DNA of 64,000 nucleotides from Bacillus licheniformis DSM 13 = ATCC 14580 (GTDB taxonomy: Bacteria; Bacillota; Bacilli; Bacillales; Bacillaceae): the NCBI RefSeq assembly GCF_000011645.1, contig NC_006270.3, forward strand, positions 3,308,501 through 3,372,500, in the 5' to 3' direction. Of the stretch, positions 26,773-34,634 are shown one piece after another. The position numbers were made by a program, and so were the translations under genes. The notes beneath the pieces are model-generated. The model was not told the DNA's origin and searched no databases. It saw nothing but the letters and a program-made list of their open reading frames with translations. Each line of letters starts with the position of its first letter. Positions within the stretch are counted from its first letter, which is position 1.

Positions 26773-27636
26773 TTACTCAATTGAGACATTCCCGCTCGTA
26801 ATTGAGATGTCGATTTTATTTTTTCCATTTCCTTTTTTTCCAGTCAGCGTCCGCTTCTCATTGGCGACTTGGTCAAATGAATAGGAATGACTGATGTTTC
26901 CGCTTGTCGACTCGGCTTCAAGACTGATGTCGGCATCATCGGGCAGGCTGAGCTTGGTGTTTCCGGATGTCTGTTTGATGCTCAGAGAATCGTTGATCTC
27001 TGTAAAGGAAGCGCGCAAATTGCCCGAAGTCTGTTTGATGCTGAGTTTGCCGGTGACATTTTCAAGTTTTGTATTACCGGATGTGGAGCGGATATCAGCA
27101 GCTGCCGTTTGAACGTTTTCCAGCCTGACCGATCCTGACGTCCCTTTTACAGAAAGGTCTTCCGCCTGAAGGTCATCGGCCTTGAGGCTGCCGCTTCCCG
27201 ACTTTAAGGCTACATTTCGCAAATGCAGACCGCCGCCGGACAGTTTGACATTTCCGCTTCCAGAAGAAATCGACAGATCATCTTTATATTCAGAAGGGAT
27301 CTTGACAATCAGCTCATTTTTCTTCCAGAAAAACGGCCAAAAGCCTTTCGAATGAGCGGAAAGCTGAAGAGTACGCCCCTGTTCGGACGAATCAAGCCGG
27401 ACGTTTTTTCCTGAAATCTCGGCTTTTATATCATCGCGGTTTTCAGCTTGAATGTTGACTGTTATACTCTTTGCATCAATGTCAATTTTATCGATGTCTT
27501 CCGCCTGTGCATGATATGTGCGGGCTGACTCTTCATCGAAGCCGAAGAAAGAAAAGCCTTCACGCCCATTAAACATCATGCCTGCAAGGATGAGAATGCC
27601 GGCGATGATCAGCAGTTTTCCAACCGTTTTTTTCAT
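26773..27636 (-). CDS. liaG: LiaG, membrane-anchored beta-repeat protein (287 aa)
   Basis: One N-terminal membrane helix (about 5-24) and a long DUF4097-type right-handed beta domain with repeats such as KQTSGNLRASF, KQTSGNTKLSL and STSGNISHSY, probably facing outward. Function unclear. In B. subtilis liaGFSR is expressed from a weak constitutive promoter; here a TATAAT on the minus strand (27674-27679) lies 38 bases upstream of the start and could serve, though its -35 is poor. Confidence 0.9.
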   Translation of the reverse strand: MKKTVGKLLIIAGILILAGMMFNGREGFSFFGFDEESARTYHAQAEDIDKIDIDAKSITVNIQAENRDDIKAEISGKNVRLDSSEQGRTLQLSAHSKGFWPFFWKKNELIVKIPSEYKDDLSISSGSGNVKLSGGGLHLRNVALKSGSGSLKADDLQAEDLSVKGTSGSVRLENVQTAAADIRSTSGNTKLENVTGKLSIKQTSGNLRASFTEINDSLSIKQTSGNTKLSLPDDADISLEAESTSGNISHSYSFDQVANEKRTLTGKKGNGKNKIDISITSGNVSIE

Positions 27637-27704
27637 TTAGAAAACCCTTTCGGCTAGTAAGTGTATGCTCCTTATTATAAGGAAAATGGTCTTTGAAAGA
27701 AATC

Positions 27705-27738
27705 AAAAATTGCATAAGGGGCTGTGAGAGCCCCTATT
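27705..27738 (-). terminator. Weak terminator between liaH and liaG
   Basis: Arms AGGGGCT (27717-27723) and AGCCCCT (27729-27735) around GTGAG; on the minus strand only an interrupted T-run follows. This fits the B. subtilis pattern in which most lia transcripts end after liaH and some read through. Confidence 0.7.
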
Positions 27739-27741
27739 CGT

Positions 27742-28425
27742 TTATGCATTTCCCGCAGGTGTCTGCTTTTCCAAGCCTGTCTTTTTAGCCCTCATTTTTT
27801 CCAGCTCTTCTTCCACTTCTTTTGCATATTCAAGGCGGCCGAATGGGCTGCTTGATGAAGCTGATAATTCAGCATAGCTGTTCACCCTTGTTTCCATCTC
27901 TTCAATCCGGTTTTCCATTCTCATAAATTCCCGGTAGGCGCTTTCGCTGTCGATTTTATTAAATGATGCATTCATATGTTCTTTCGCTTTCACCGCGTTT
28001 GCCCTGGCGATCAGCGCATGCTTTCGGTCTTTGATATCGCGCAGTTTAACCTCAAGTGTCTCCAGCTGTTCCTTTAATTCAGCAAGCTGCTTTTTCGCGT
28101 GCTGGTGAGCGTCCTTGTATTCAGCAGCTTTTTCTTCAAAATACTTCATTTCTGAGAGCGCCTTTTTAGCAAGTTCTTCTTCACCCGCATCAAAAGCGAG
28201 CTGAGCCTGGTTTCTTCGCTTGACAGCAAGCTTTTCGGCTTCTTCCACTTTTCCTTTAAAACTATGTTCAATTGTCTGCTGCTTGACGATGGTATGCTTC
28301 GCCTTGGCGATATCGCTTTCCATGTCGCGTACGTATTGATTCAGCATCACCCGTGGGTTCTCCAGTTTATCCAATCCTTCATTTACTGATGCGACAAACA
28401 TGTCTCTGATTCTTTTTAAAGCCAT
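27742..28425 (-). CDS. liaH: Phage-shock protein A homologue LiaH (227 aa)
   Basis: PspA/IM30 protein: the N-terminal amphipathic segment (MALKRIRDMFVASVNEGLDK) is followed by almost continuous coiled coil (about 25-190). It forms large oligomers and is recruited to the membrane by LiaI under envelope stress. It lies 20 bases after liaI in the strongly induced part of the operon. Confidence 0.95.
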   Translation of the reverse strand: MALKRIRDMFVASVNEGLDKLENPRVMLNQYVRDMESDIAKAKHTIVKQQTIEHSFKGKVEEAEKLAVKRRNQAQLAFDAGEEELAKKALSEMKYFEEKAAEYKDAHQHAKKQLAELKEQLETLEVKLRDIKDRKHALIARANAVKAKEHMNASFNKIDSESAYREFMRMENRIEEMETRVNSYAELSASSSSPFGRLEYAKEVEEELEKMRAKKTGLEKQTPAGNA

Positions 28426-28445
28426 GATCTCGTCCTCCTAAAATA

Positions 28446-28832
28446 TTATTTATTCTTTTTCAAAAAGTCTTCCCACTCTGCATCAAAGCCTGTGTCATAT
28501 GAAGCTGCGGAAGGCTCCGTTTTCTCTGAATAAAGGATGTCATCCTGTTTGTCATCTTGCTTCATCATTTTCCATCCGAAATAAACCATCGCTGCAGCAA
28601 CCGCGATGCCGATCAGAAACGGCAATGACCCTCCCAAAAACATGATGCCGAAGATCGCGGCCAGTACCGCGGCAAACTGGCGTCCTTCCTTCCATTTTTT
28701 CACGGAATAGAATAGAAGCAATGCTCCAATAGCACCTGTAACCAATCCGCCGAAATGGCCTCCGCCGAAGAACAGGGAGACGCCAAAAAGGATTAGAAAA
28801 AAGCCGATGATGGACTTCCCATTTATATTCAT
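28446..28832 (-). CDS. liaI: LiaI, small membrane anchor for LiaH (128 aa)
   Basis: Three to four hydrophobic segments (about 7-25, 29-46, 52-86), then a charged tail ending EWEDFLKKNK. ATG at 28832 follows AAAGGAGGAGCAA; the open frame continues 19 codons upstream without a site. Length close to B. subtilis LiaI (126). First gene of the lia operon, with the LiaR operator 83 bases upstream. Confidence 0.93.
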   Translation of the reverse strand: MNINGKSIIGFFLILFGVSLFFGGGHFGGLVTGAIGALLLFYSVKKWKEGRQFAAVLAAIFGIMFLGGSLPFLIGIAVAAAMVYFGWKMMKQDDKQDDILYSEKTEPSAASYDTGFDAEWEDFLKKNK

Positions 28833-28914
28833 ATTTGCTCCTCCTTTCTCGTTCATGTCTTTACTATAGTCAATTTCAGGCTTCGACAAAACGAGTCACA
28901 GATTGATTTTGCCG

Positions 28915-28930
28915 TACGACCAGGGTCGTA
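28915..28930. promoter_or_regulatory. Probable LiaR operator upstream of liaI
   Basis: TACGACC (28915-28921), AG, GGTCGTA (28924-28930): a perfect inverted repeat, extended by CC and GG on the flanks. It lies about 40 bases upstream of a TATAGT -10 on the minus strand whose -35 is weak, as expected for an activator-dependent promoter. The link to LiaR is by position. Confidence 0.8.
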
Positions 28931-28950
28931 TGGCACATCGGACCCGCTCG

Positions 28951-28990
28951 CATAAAAAGACCGCTCATCTCAGCGAGAGAGCGGTCTTTC
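28951..28990 (-). terminator. Terminator of the pectinesterase gene
   Basis: AAAGACCGCTC (28956-28966) pairs with GAGCGGTCTTT (28979-28989); on the minus strand a T-run follows. It insulates the lia operon from the upstream gene. Confidence 0.88.
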
Positions 28991-29004
28991 TGCAGGTTGC
29001 CTTG

Positions 29005-29958
29005 CTATGATTCAACTTTAGGATTCCAGCCGTCCAATACGTTTTCAATTGTCCATTTCTCAGCCTCATGATCGGCAAGCTGCCTTCGGGCCTCATGCGA
29101 AATCGCACCCGGACCCGTATTCCCGTATTCGTACAATCTGGCATCGGCCGCAGAAAAGCCCGACATATCCGTCCATCCTTCAGGCTTGATGTGTGCGCCT
29201 AAATCGCAGCGGTGATATAGCACACTGGCGATGGCGTCGGGGTCTCCTCCCGGATGCCATGGGCGCCCGAGGTATACCGTTCCATCTGCGGCATCGCTTG
29301 TCACTCTGCAGTTTGTTATCAATAAACCGAACGGCTTTGCGATATGCGTGCTCGCAGCTGTCACATAACCGTTGTTTGTAGCGGACCCGCGGTCAGCGCT
29401 ATGGATCTGGCACTCTTCAAACACAGCTCTTGCTCCTCCGAAAATGAAATCGACATCGCCTTCTATATAGCATTGATAAAAATATTGTGTACCGTCATTG
29501 ACAAACAGTGTATCTTGTCTGCCTATAAACCTGACATATTTGAACGTCATCCTGTTTCCTTTCGCATAAACCGCCACCGCTTGCGTATCGGTCGTGTCGA
29601 CTTTCGTGCGGTCGAACGAGTTTTCAAACGTCAAATTTTCGGCTTCAACATGATCCGCATAAATAAACACGCTTGAACTTCCGGTCGTGCCGTATTTCCC
29701 TCCTCCTTCCTTTTCTTTTCCGGCATAGTTGTCATACGTAATCACAGTCTCGTAACGATTTTCGCCGATCAGCTTCACAAACGGCTTTGTAGCCGGAATA
29801 TGAACGACTTCTTTGTAAACTCCTTTTTTAATGAATATCACTTTCTGTTCCCGACTGTACTCAGGCAAAGCATCGATCGCCTCTTGAACGGTTTGAAATT
29901 CGCCGTCTCCATCCTTCGAAACCGTCAGCCGTATAGCAGCTGCCTCCCGATTAACCAC
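29005..29958 (-). CDS. Pectinesterase without signal peptide (317 aa)
   Basis: Carbohydrate esterase family 8 beta-helix enzyme with the family motifs GVYKEVV, QAVAVY, the catalytic Asp in GRQDTLF, the second Asp in GDVDFIFGGARAVFE, and LGRPWHPGG with the conserved Arg. It demethylates pectin. There is no export signal (start MVNREAAAIRL from GTG, with GAGAGGGAG upstream), so it probably works in the cytoplasm on imported methylated oligogalacturonides. A consensus cre lies 18 bases upstream. It stands between liaI and yvqK, which are close neighbours in B. subtilis. Confidence 0.9.
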   Translation of the reverse strand: MVNREAAAIRLTVSKDGDGEFQTVQEAIDALPEYSREQKVIFIKKGVYKEVVHIPATKPFVKLIGENRYETVITYDNYAGKEKEGGGKYGTTGSSSVFIYADHVEAENLTFENSFDRTKVDTTDTQAVAVYAKGNRMTFKYVRFIGRQDTLFVNDGTQYFYQCYIEGDVDFIFGGARAVFEECQIHSADRGSATNNGYVTAASTHIAKPFGLLITNCRVTSDAADGTVYLGRPWHPGGDPDAIASVLYHRCDLGAHIKPEGWTDMSGFSAADARLYEYGNTGPGAISHEARRQLADHEAEKWTIENVLDGWNPKVES

Positions 29959-29975
29959 TTGAACACTCCCTCTCT

Positions 29976-29990
29976 TTGAAAACGCTTACT
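29976..29990. promoter_or_regulatory. cre site (CcpA) upstream of pectinesterase
   Basis: TTGAAAACGCTTACT satisfies every position of the catabolite-responsive element WTGNAANCGNWWNCW. Placed 18 bases before the start codon, it should give glucose repression. Confidence 0.82.
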
Positions 29991-30001
29991 TAAAGTTTAC
30001 G

Positions 30002-30036
30002 ACAAAAAGCCGTTTTCCCCTGCCGGAAAACGGCTT
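30002..30036 (-). terminator. Terminator of yvqK
   Basis: AAGCCGTTTTCC (30007-30018) and GGAAAACGGCTT (30025-30036) form a 12-pair stem; T-run on the minus strand. Confidence 0.88.
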
Positions 30037-30088
30037 GATTTGATCAATCGGCCCGTTTCTGTTAGATAACGATTGGCGGATGGCTCAT

Positions 30089-30667
30089 TCATGATTTTTT
30101 CTTTGTCCGGAATACATCAGCGCTTCGTTCATATTCGACATCCACTTCCCCGAGACGGTGATTGACAATGCGCGCCGCCGCAAATAAATAATCGGACAGC
30201 CGGTTGACGTATGGCAGCGCAAGCGGCGGAATGTCTTCTTCTTTGGCCAAAGCGACAATCTTTCGTTCAGCTCTTCTGATGACCGTTCTCGCCGCATGCA
30301 AAAATGATGCCGCTTCTGTTCCGCCCGGAAGAATAAACTTGGTCAGCTGCGGCGCTTCCTCGACATAGGCATCAATTCGTTCTTCAAGCATGGTGATTGA
30401 TTCAGCCTTGAGCTTGCCTTCTTCCTGAACATTGACATGCGCCAAATCACTGCCGCAGTCGAACAGCTCATGCTGGATGGCGGTCAACTCTGACAAAATA
30501 TCATGAAAGAGCGCCTCTTCTGCTTTTAAATAAGACTGAGCCAGCCCGATGAAACTGTTTGCTTCATCCAGTGTGCCGTACGCTTCCACTCTAAGATGAT
30601 CTTTATCGGCCCTTCCGCCAATTAAACTCGTTTTTCCCCGATCGCCTGTTTTTGTATAGAGTTTCAT
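30089..30667 (-). CDS. yvqK: PduO-type ATP:cob(I)alamin adenosyltransferase YvqK (192 aa)
   Basis: Starts MKLYTKTGDRGKTSLIGG, the ATP-binding motif of PduO/MMAB enzymes. It also has the conserved HELFDCGSDLA, the basic loop RTVIRRAERKIV and NRLSDYLF. Converts corrinoids to their adenosylated coenzyme form in the cytoplasm. In B. subtilis yvqK leads directly into yvrA-yvrB-yvrC (corrinoid import); here the unit is split by about 4 kb of sugar-acid genes. Start ATG after GAGAGGAG. Confidence 0.93.
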   Translation of the reverse strand: MKLYTKTGDRGKTSLIGGRADKDHLRVEAYGTLDEANSFIGLAQSYLKAEEALFHDILSELTAIQHELFDCGSDLAHVNVQEEGKLKAESITMLEERIDAYVEEAPQLTKFILPGGTEAASFLHAARTVIRRAERKIVALAKEEDIPPLALPYVNRLSDYLFAAARIVNHRLGEVDVEYERSADVFRTKKKS

Positions 30668-30731
30668 TTCATACTCCTCTCTTTACCACTTGTCTCTATA
30701 GTATACCCTGTTTATAACGGCTGCATAGATC

Positions 30732-30746
30732 GTTTCATTATGAAAC
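30732..30746. promoter_or_regulatory. Perfect 15-base palindrome, candidate operator
   Basis: GTTTCATTATGAAAC is a perfect 7-1-7 palindrome in the yvqK/SDR divergent region. A related half-site TTGAAAC follows at 30767-30773. The TGAAAC/GTTTCA core resembles IclR-family (KdgR-like) operators; the regulator is unknown. Confidence 0.55.
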
Positions 30747-30782
30747 ACAAATTTCCGGAACAATCATTGAAACAAAGTATCG

Positions 30783-30811
30783 TTGAATAAAGAAACACTC
30801 GCTTTTATAAT
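30783..30811 (+). promoter_or_regulatory. Sigma-A promoter of the SDR gene
   Basis: TTGAAT (30783-30788), 17-base spacer, TATAAT (30806-30811), 42 bases before the start codon. Confidence 0.78.
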
Positions 30812-30815
30812 AGAA

Positions 30816-30830
30816 TTGTAAACGGTTTTA
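30816..30830. promoter_or_regulatory. cre-like site at the SDR transcription start
   Basis: TTGTAAACGGTTTTA matches the cre consensus at 14 of 15 positions (T instead of C near the end). Immediately downstream of the -10, so CcpA bound there would block initiation. Confidence 0.65.
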
Positions 30831-30852
30831 TTCAAAGACAGGTGGGATGAGG

Positions 30853-31599
30853 ATGGAATTTAATCAGCAAACGGCCATTATCACAGGTGCAAGCCGCGGC
30901 ATCGGCAGAGCCATTGCGGAGTTGCTTGCGGATAAAGGGGCAAATGTCGTTATCAATGGGACAAACGAAGAATTGCTCAAGTCCCTGTGTACACAATTGA
31001 ATACTGAGAGAAAGTGCGCTTCTTATGTTGCCGGTGATGCAAGTTTGCCAGAAACAGCCTCGCTTCTCATCGCTGAGGCAAAACAGCGGTTTGGGCGGAT
31101 CGATATTTTGGTCAACAATGCCGGCGTTAATTTGCGCAAAACGACCGTTGATACGTCGCTTGAAGAATGGAAAAGAGTGATAGATTTGAATTTAACCGGC
31201 ACCTTTCTCATGTGTCAGGCTGTCATCCCGGAAATGATCACGCAGGGCGGCGGAAAAATCGTGAACATGAGCTCTACGACGAGCAAAACACCGCATCACA
31301 ATGCCTCTCCTGCTTACGGTGCATCGAAAGCAGGCATCAACTATTTAACGATGCATTTGGCAAAGGAGCTTGCTGAACACCGCATTCATGTCAACGGCGT
31401 CTGCCCGGGACCGATTGAAACGGATATGAGCAAGCAGTGGAGCGAGGAGTACCGCGCAGCAGTCGTCGAACGGATTCCGCTGAAAATGCTCGGCTCACCA
31501 GAGCATGTCGCAAACGTTGTCGCCTTTCTTGCCTCTGACAAATCTGACTTTATGACAGGCGAAACCATTAATATTAACGGCGGCACCTATATGAACTAA
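30853..31599 (+). CDS. Short-chain dehydrogenase/reductase, sugar-acid context (248 aa)
   Basis: Classical SDR: TGASRGIG cofactor motif, NNAG, MSSTTSK catalytic Ser region and the YGASK active site; ends with the typical ETININGGTYMN. FabG/KduD-like in length and layout. Two in-frame ATGs at 30847 and 30853; the second is better spaced from AGGTGGG. A sigma-A promoter and a cre lie upstream, indicating a catabolic role, perhaps oxidation of a sugar acid. The substrate cannot be told from sequence. Confidence 0.85.
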   Translation: MEFNQQTAIITGASRGIGRAIAELLADKGANVVINGTNEELLKSLCTQLNTERKCASYVAGDASLPETASLLIAEAKQRFGRIDILVNNAGVNLRKTTVDTSLEEWKRVIDLNLTGTFLMCQAVIPEMITQGGGKIVNMSSTTSKTPHHNASPAYGASKAGINYLTMHLAKELAEHRIHVNGVCPGPIETDMSKQWSEEYRAAVVERIPLKMLGSPEHVANVVAFLASDKSDFMTGETININGGTYMN

Positions 31600-31638
31600 A
31601 AAGAAGAGCCTCCTTAATCGGAAGGCTCTTCTTTTTTT
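31597..31638. terminator. Bidirectional terminator after the SDR gene
   Basis: AAGAAGAGCC and GGCTCTTCTT arms, with a bulge near the loop and A/T runs outside. It also serves the convergent pdxA remnant. Confidence 0.85.
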
Positions 31639-32090
31639 ATGCATGCCGCTCACGCGTACCGGACAGCATGATCGCCTGTCTCACCGCTTCTTCTATACTC
31701 GCAGGATCGGCTTTGCCGGTTCCCGCAATATCAAAGGCTGTTCCGTGGTCAACACTCGTACGGATAATCGGCAGGCCGACTGCAATGTTCACACCGGCTT
31801 CAAGGCCAAGCACCTTAATCGGGCCGTGTCCTTGGTCATGATACATAGCCACCACTATATCAAAGTCGCCTCTCACTGCTCTGAAGAAAAGCGTGTCAGC
31901 GGGCAGCGGACCGAATGCCTGTATACCTTCACTTTGTGCGCGTTCAACGGCAAGGACAATTTTCTCTTCCTCTTCTCCATGTCCATCTCACCGGCGTGAG
32001 GGTTCATGCACACGGCGATTTTAGGCTGCGGAATGCCTTCGCGAATGAGCGTGTCATGCGCCAATTGAATTGTCGTTACACCCGTTTCGC
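31637..32090 (-). pseudogene. PdxA-like (4-phosphothreonate / hydroxythreonine-4-phosphate dehydrogenase) remnant
   Basis: Three pieces of one PdxA family protein are seen in different frames. TTIQLAHDTLIREG and IAVCMNPHAGE (about 32090-31985) come first. A frame change follows, then GEEEEKIVLAVERAQ to FFRAVRGDFDIVVAMYHDQG and the C-terminus (to 31637) with GHGPIKVLGLE and IRTSVDHGTAFDIAGTGKA. A codon is missing in the C(GL)NPHAGE motif and the N-terminal half of the protein is absent, with a TAA just upstream in the same frame. The gene is clearly non-functional. PdxA2 enzymes act in four-carbon sugar-acid catabolism, matching the neighbouring DapA-like and alcohol dehydrogenase genes. Confidence 0.88.
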
Positions 32091-32207
32091 ATTACGAGAG
32101 AGTCCGTTCAAACGATTGGGACAGCCCCTCCAACTTAAATCATAAATGATGCAATATAGGGATACCATTCATTTCATCAAGTGCCGCGCGCGCTCGTTCA
32201 AACGGCT

Positions 32208-32303
32208 TTATTCTTGACCGGCAGCGGCCCACGTTTCCGGAACACGTACATAGTCAATCACTGCCAAAATAAACGTTATGATCGAACCGCTTAAGACATC
32301 CAC
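32208..32303 (-). pseudogene. Unidentified 31-codon fragment in the decayed region
   Basis: A short frame starting GTG behind AAAGGGGGAG reads MDVLSGSIITFILAVIDYVR and ends VPETWAAAGQE. The hydrophobic start suggests the beginning of a membrane protein cut short, possibly the transporter of the operon, but I cannot assign a family. Between this and the pdxA remnant (32091-32207) only a scrap of plausible peptide (LDEMNGIPILHHL) is visible, broken by stops. Confidence 0.4.
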
Positions 32304-32372
32304 CCAAACTCCCCCTTTGTTTGTGAGCCTCTTACAGGCTCATGGTGAAAAACATGTACAGATCCGGGCAGC

Positions 32373-33542
32373 CTACATATCCAGCAATTTCAAATAGACA
32401 GCTTCAATCTCCGCAACAGACATCGGCTTTGGATTGTTATCCATGAGCCTTTTGACGTCGGCAGCCGCCTCAGCAAGCGATGGCACATCCTCTTTTGATA
32501 CCCCGAATGTCTTTAAATTTTGCGGAATATTTAAATCGGCGGTCCACTATTCAATTTTTCGTATAACCCGCTCTGCTTGGCTGGACTTCGAACCTTTTGG
32601 CTCGATTCCAATTACGCCGGCCACGTCCGAAAGGCGGTCAGTTACATGATCCGCGTTGAAGGCCGTTACATGCGGAAGCAGCATTGAATTGGCCACACCG
32701 TGCGAAATCTTGTATTTTCCCCCTAGAGGGTAAGCCATCGCATGAACCGCCGCTGTTCCTGCGCTTGTCAAGGCCATTCCGCCATACATGGCGCCAATGA
32801 GCATTTTTTCTCTCGCCTCCAGGTTATCTCCATGATGGTAGGCCTGCTGAATGCTGGAGGAAATCAGTCTCATAGATTCAAGCGCAAACATGTCGCTGAA
32901 TGGATTTGCTTTGTTGGAAATATAGGATTCGAGTGCGTGTGTAAATGCATCCATTCCGGTTGCAGCTGTGATTGCCTTTGGAAGTCCGGTCGTCAAAACT
33001 GGATCTAAAATCACAAGCGACGGCAGCAGATAGGGACTGACTATACCAATCTTTAATTCTTTCTCAGGGAACGTTACAATCGCATTCGGCGTCACTTCTG
33101 ACCCTGTTCCGGATGTTGTCGGAATCAGCACAAGCGGAACGCCGGGCTTTTCAACGAGATTCGTGCCAATCAAAGCAGAAATCGGTTTTTCATTTGTTTT
33201 CAGAACAGAGAGGATTTTAGCCGCATCAAGCACACTGCCTCCGCCAATTCCCAAAATCGCGTCATGGCCTCCTTCAGAAAAAAGCTGAAAAACCTGTTCG
33301 ATATTTTGCTCCGTCGGCTCAGGCTGTATATCCGTGTTGACTTCACTTGAGATGCCTTTCTTTGCAAGCCCTTCTTTAATTTGGTCTGCATAGCCGAGAG
33401 AGACGATCGACGGCTGAGTTAAAATAAACACCGAACGAATCTGATTCAATCCAATTTGATCTAAGTAATCGCCGAGCAAATTGAGTGAATGTGGACCAGC
33501 CTCAATTCGGGCGGCCGTTCGAAAATGATAAAGCGTTTTCAT
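32373..33542 (-). pseudogene. Iron-containing alcohol dehydrogenase interrupted by an in-frame TAG
   Basis: Group III Fe-ADH: nucleotide loop GIGGGSVLDAAK, metal-site region MDAFTHALESYISNKANP, and SHGVANSMLLPHV with its conserved His. From ATG 33542 (AAAGGAGC upstream) the frame runs to TAG at 32547-32549. Beyond it, in the same frame, another 57 residues (WTADLNIPQNLKTFGV and on to VYLKLLDM) continue to a normal stop at 32373-32375, giving the usual family length of about 389. So a single nonsense change removed the C-terminal helices. Reading the TAG as Lys or Gln restores a family-like sequence. Likely dead or impaired; a base error in the sequence is the alternative. Confidence 0.88.
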
Positions 33543-33546
33543 AATC

Positions 33547-34449
33547 TTACTGCTCCTTTGCCAGTTTTGCTTCAATTCCGTAGCCTTCCAGCATCTTTTT
33601 CACTTTTAGCAGCGGCTCTCCCGACAGTTCTGCAATCGGACGTTTAGGCGGTCCGACGTCGATGCCGGCAAGCTCCGCTGCTTTTTTTAGCGGCGCCGGC
33701 AGTGAACCGAGTGAAAACGTATCACGGAGCGGCTGCAGCTGCTGTTGATAGTGCTCGCTCTCTTCAATGTTTCCTTGTTTAAAAGATTCATAGATTGAAA
33801 CAACGGTGTGCGGAAACACATTGGCTGTGGCAGCCACAGCTCCTGTCCCTCCCGCCTTCAATGTGTCTAAGATCAGCGAATCAGTTCCTGCCAGAACGGA
33901 AAAGGACTGTTCTTTTGTACGCTCAAGATACGCCTTAATATTGGCGAAGCTTCCGCTGCTGTCCTTAATGCCGATGATGTTCGGCAATGCCGCCAGCCTT
34001 TCAACTGTTTCGGGCTCCAATGATACGCCTGTTCTCGACGGAATGTTGTAGAGCAGGACAGGAAGCGCGACATTTTCGGAAATCGTGCGGAAATGCTGAT
34101 ACAATTCCTCCTGCGAAGGTGCAACAAAGTATGGCGTAATAATCGAAAGAACATCCGCTCCAAGATCCGCCATTTGATTGAATAAAGAAATGGTCGCCTC
34201 AGTACTGTTTTCACCTGCTCCGATGAAAACAGGCACTCGTTTATTAACCGCTTTTACAACTGTTTCGGCAATTTGAAGCTTTTCCTCTTGCGAGAATAAA
34301 TGAAATTCGCCATTTGTCCCTAAAGCAAAAATGCCATGGACGCCTGAATCAATTAGACGATTCACCAGCTTTTCGGCTGCGCCCGGATGAAAGGCCTGTT
34401 CTTTTGTAAGCGGTGTCAGTATGGCAGGGATAATTCCCTCTACTTTCAA
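33547..34449 (-). CDS. DapA-family aldolase/dehydratase, sugar-acid type (300 aa)
   Basis: Dihydrodipicolinate synthase/N-acetylneuraminate lyase superfamily TIM barrel. Schiff-base Lys in IIGIKDSSGSF, catalytic Tyr in VLLYNIPSRTG, and the G-T-N-G-E substrate loop (ALGTNGEFHLFS, where true DapA has GTTGE). The changed loop and the operon context (Fe-ADH, PdxA) argue for an aldolase or dehydratase of sugar acids rather than lysine synthesis. Starts TTG (34447-34449) after AAGGGAGCG, with TTGCTT-18-TATAAT upstream on the minus strand. The gene looks intact although the rest of its operon has decayed. Five bases separate it from the Fe-ADH start. Confidence 0.85.
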   Translation of the reverse strand: MKVEGIIPAILTPLTKEQAFHPGAAEKLVNRLIDSGVHGIFALGTNGEFHLFSQEEKLQIAETVVKAVNKRVPVFIGAGENSTEATISLFNQMADLGADVLSIITPYFVAPSQEELYQHFRTISENVALPVLLYNIPSRTGVSLEPETVERLAALPNIIGIKDSSGSFANIKAYLERTKEQSFSVLAGTDSLILDTLKAGGTGAVAATANVFPHTVVSIYESFKQGNIEESEHYQQQLQPLRDTFSLGSLPAPLKKAAELAGIDVGPPKRPIAELSGEPLLKVKKMLEGYGIEAKLAKEQ

Positions 34450-34603
34450 GTGACTTCGCTCCCTTCTGTTGCATTTTTAAACAATCAAATAGTAAAACGC
34501 TTTCTCAAATTTCATTATAAAGGTGTTTTGATTAATTAAGCAACATTTTTTAGGTTCGGAACAAAAGAGTAAAATCTCACCTTCAGCTGATGCGTTTTAA
34601 AAC

Positions 34604-34630
34604 AATAAAAAAACCTGTCAAAAGACAGGT
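34604..34630 (-). terminator. Terminator of the yvrCBA operon
   Basis: ACCTGTC (34613-34619) and GACAGGT (34624-34630) with an AAAA loop; on the minus strand a run of seven T follows. Confidence 0.9.
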
Positions 34631-34634
34631 CAAT

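Noticed and set aside
31873..32064. 63-codon frame that could be called as a separate gene
   Set aside because: Its first half is PdxA sequence and its second half is that gene read in the wrong frame, so it is part of the pseudogene.
34490..34506. cre-like AAAACGCTTTCT upstream of the DapA-like gene
   Set aside because: Two mismatches at strongly conserved cre positions; too weak to list as a feature.
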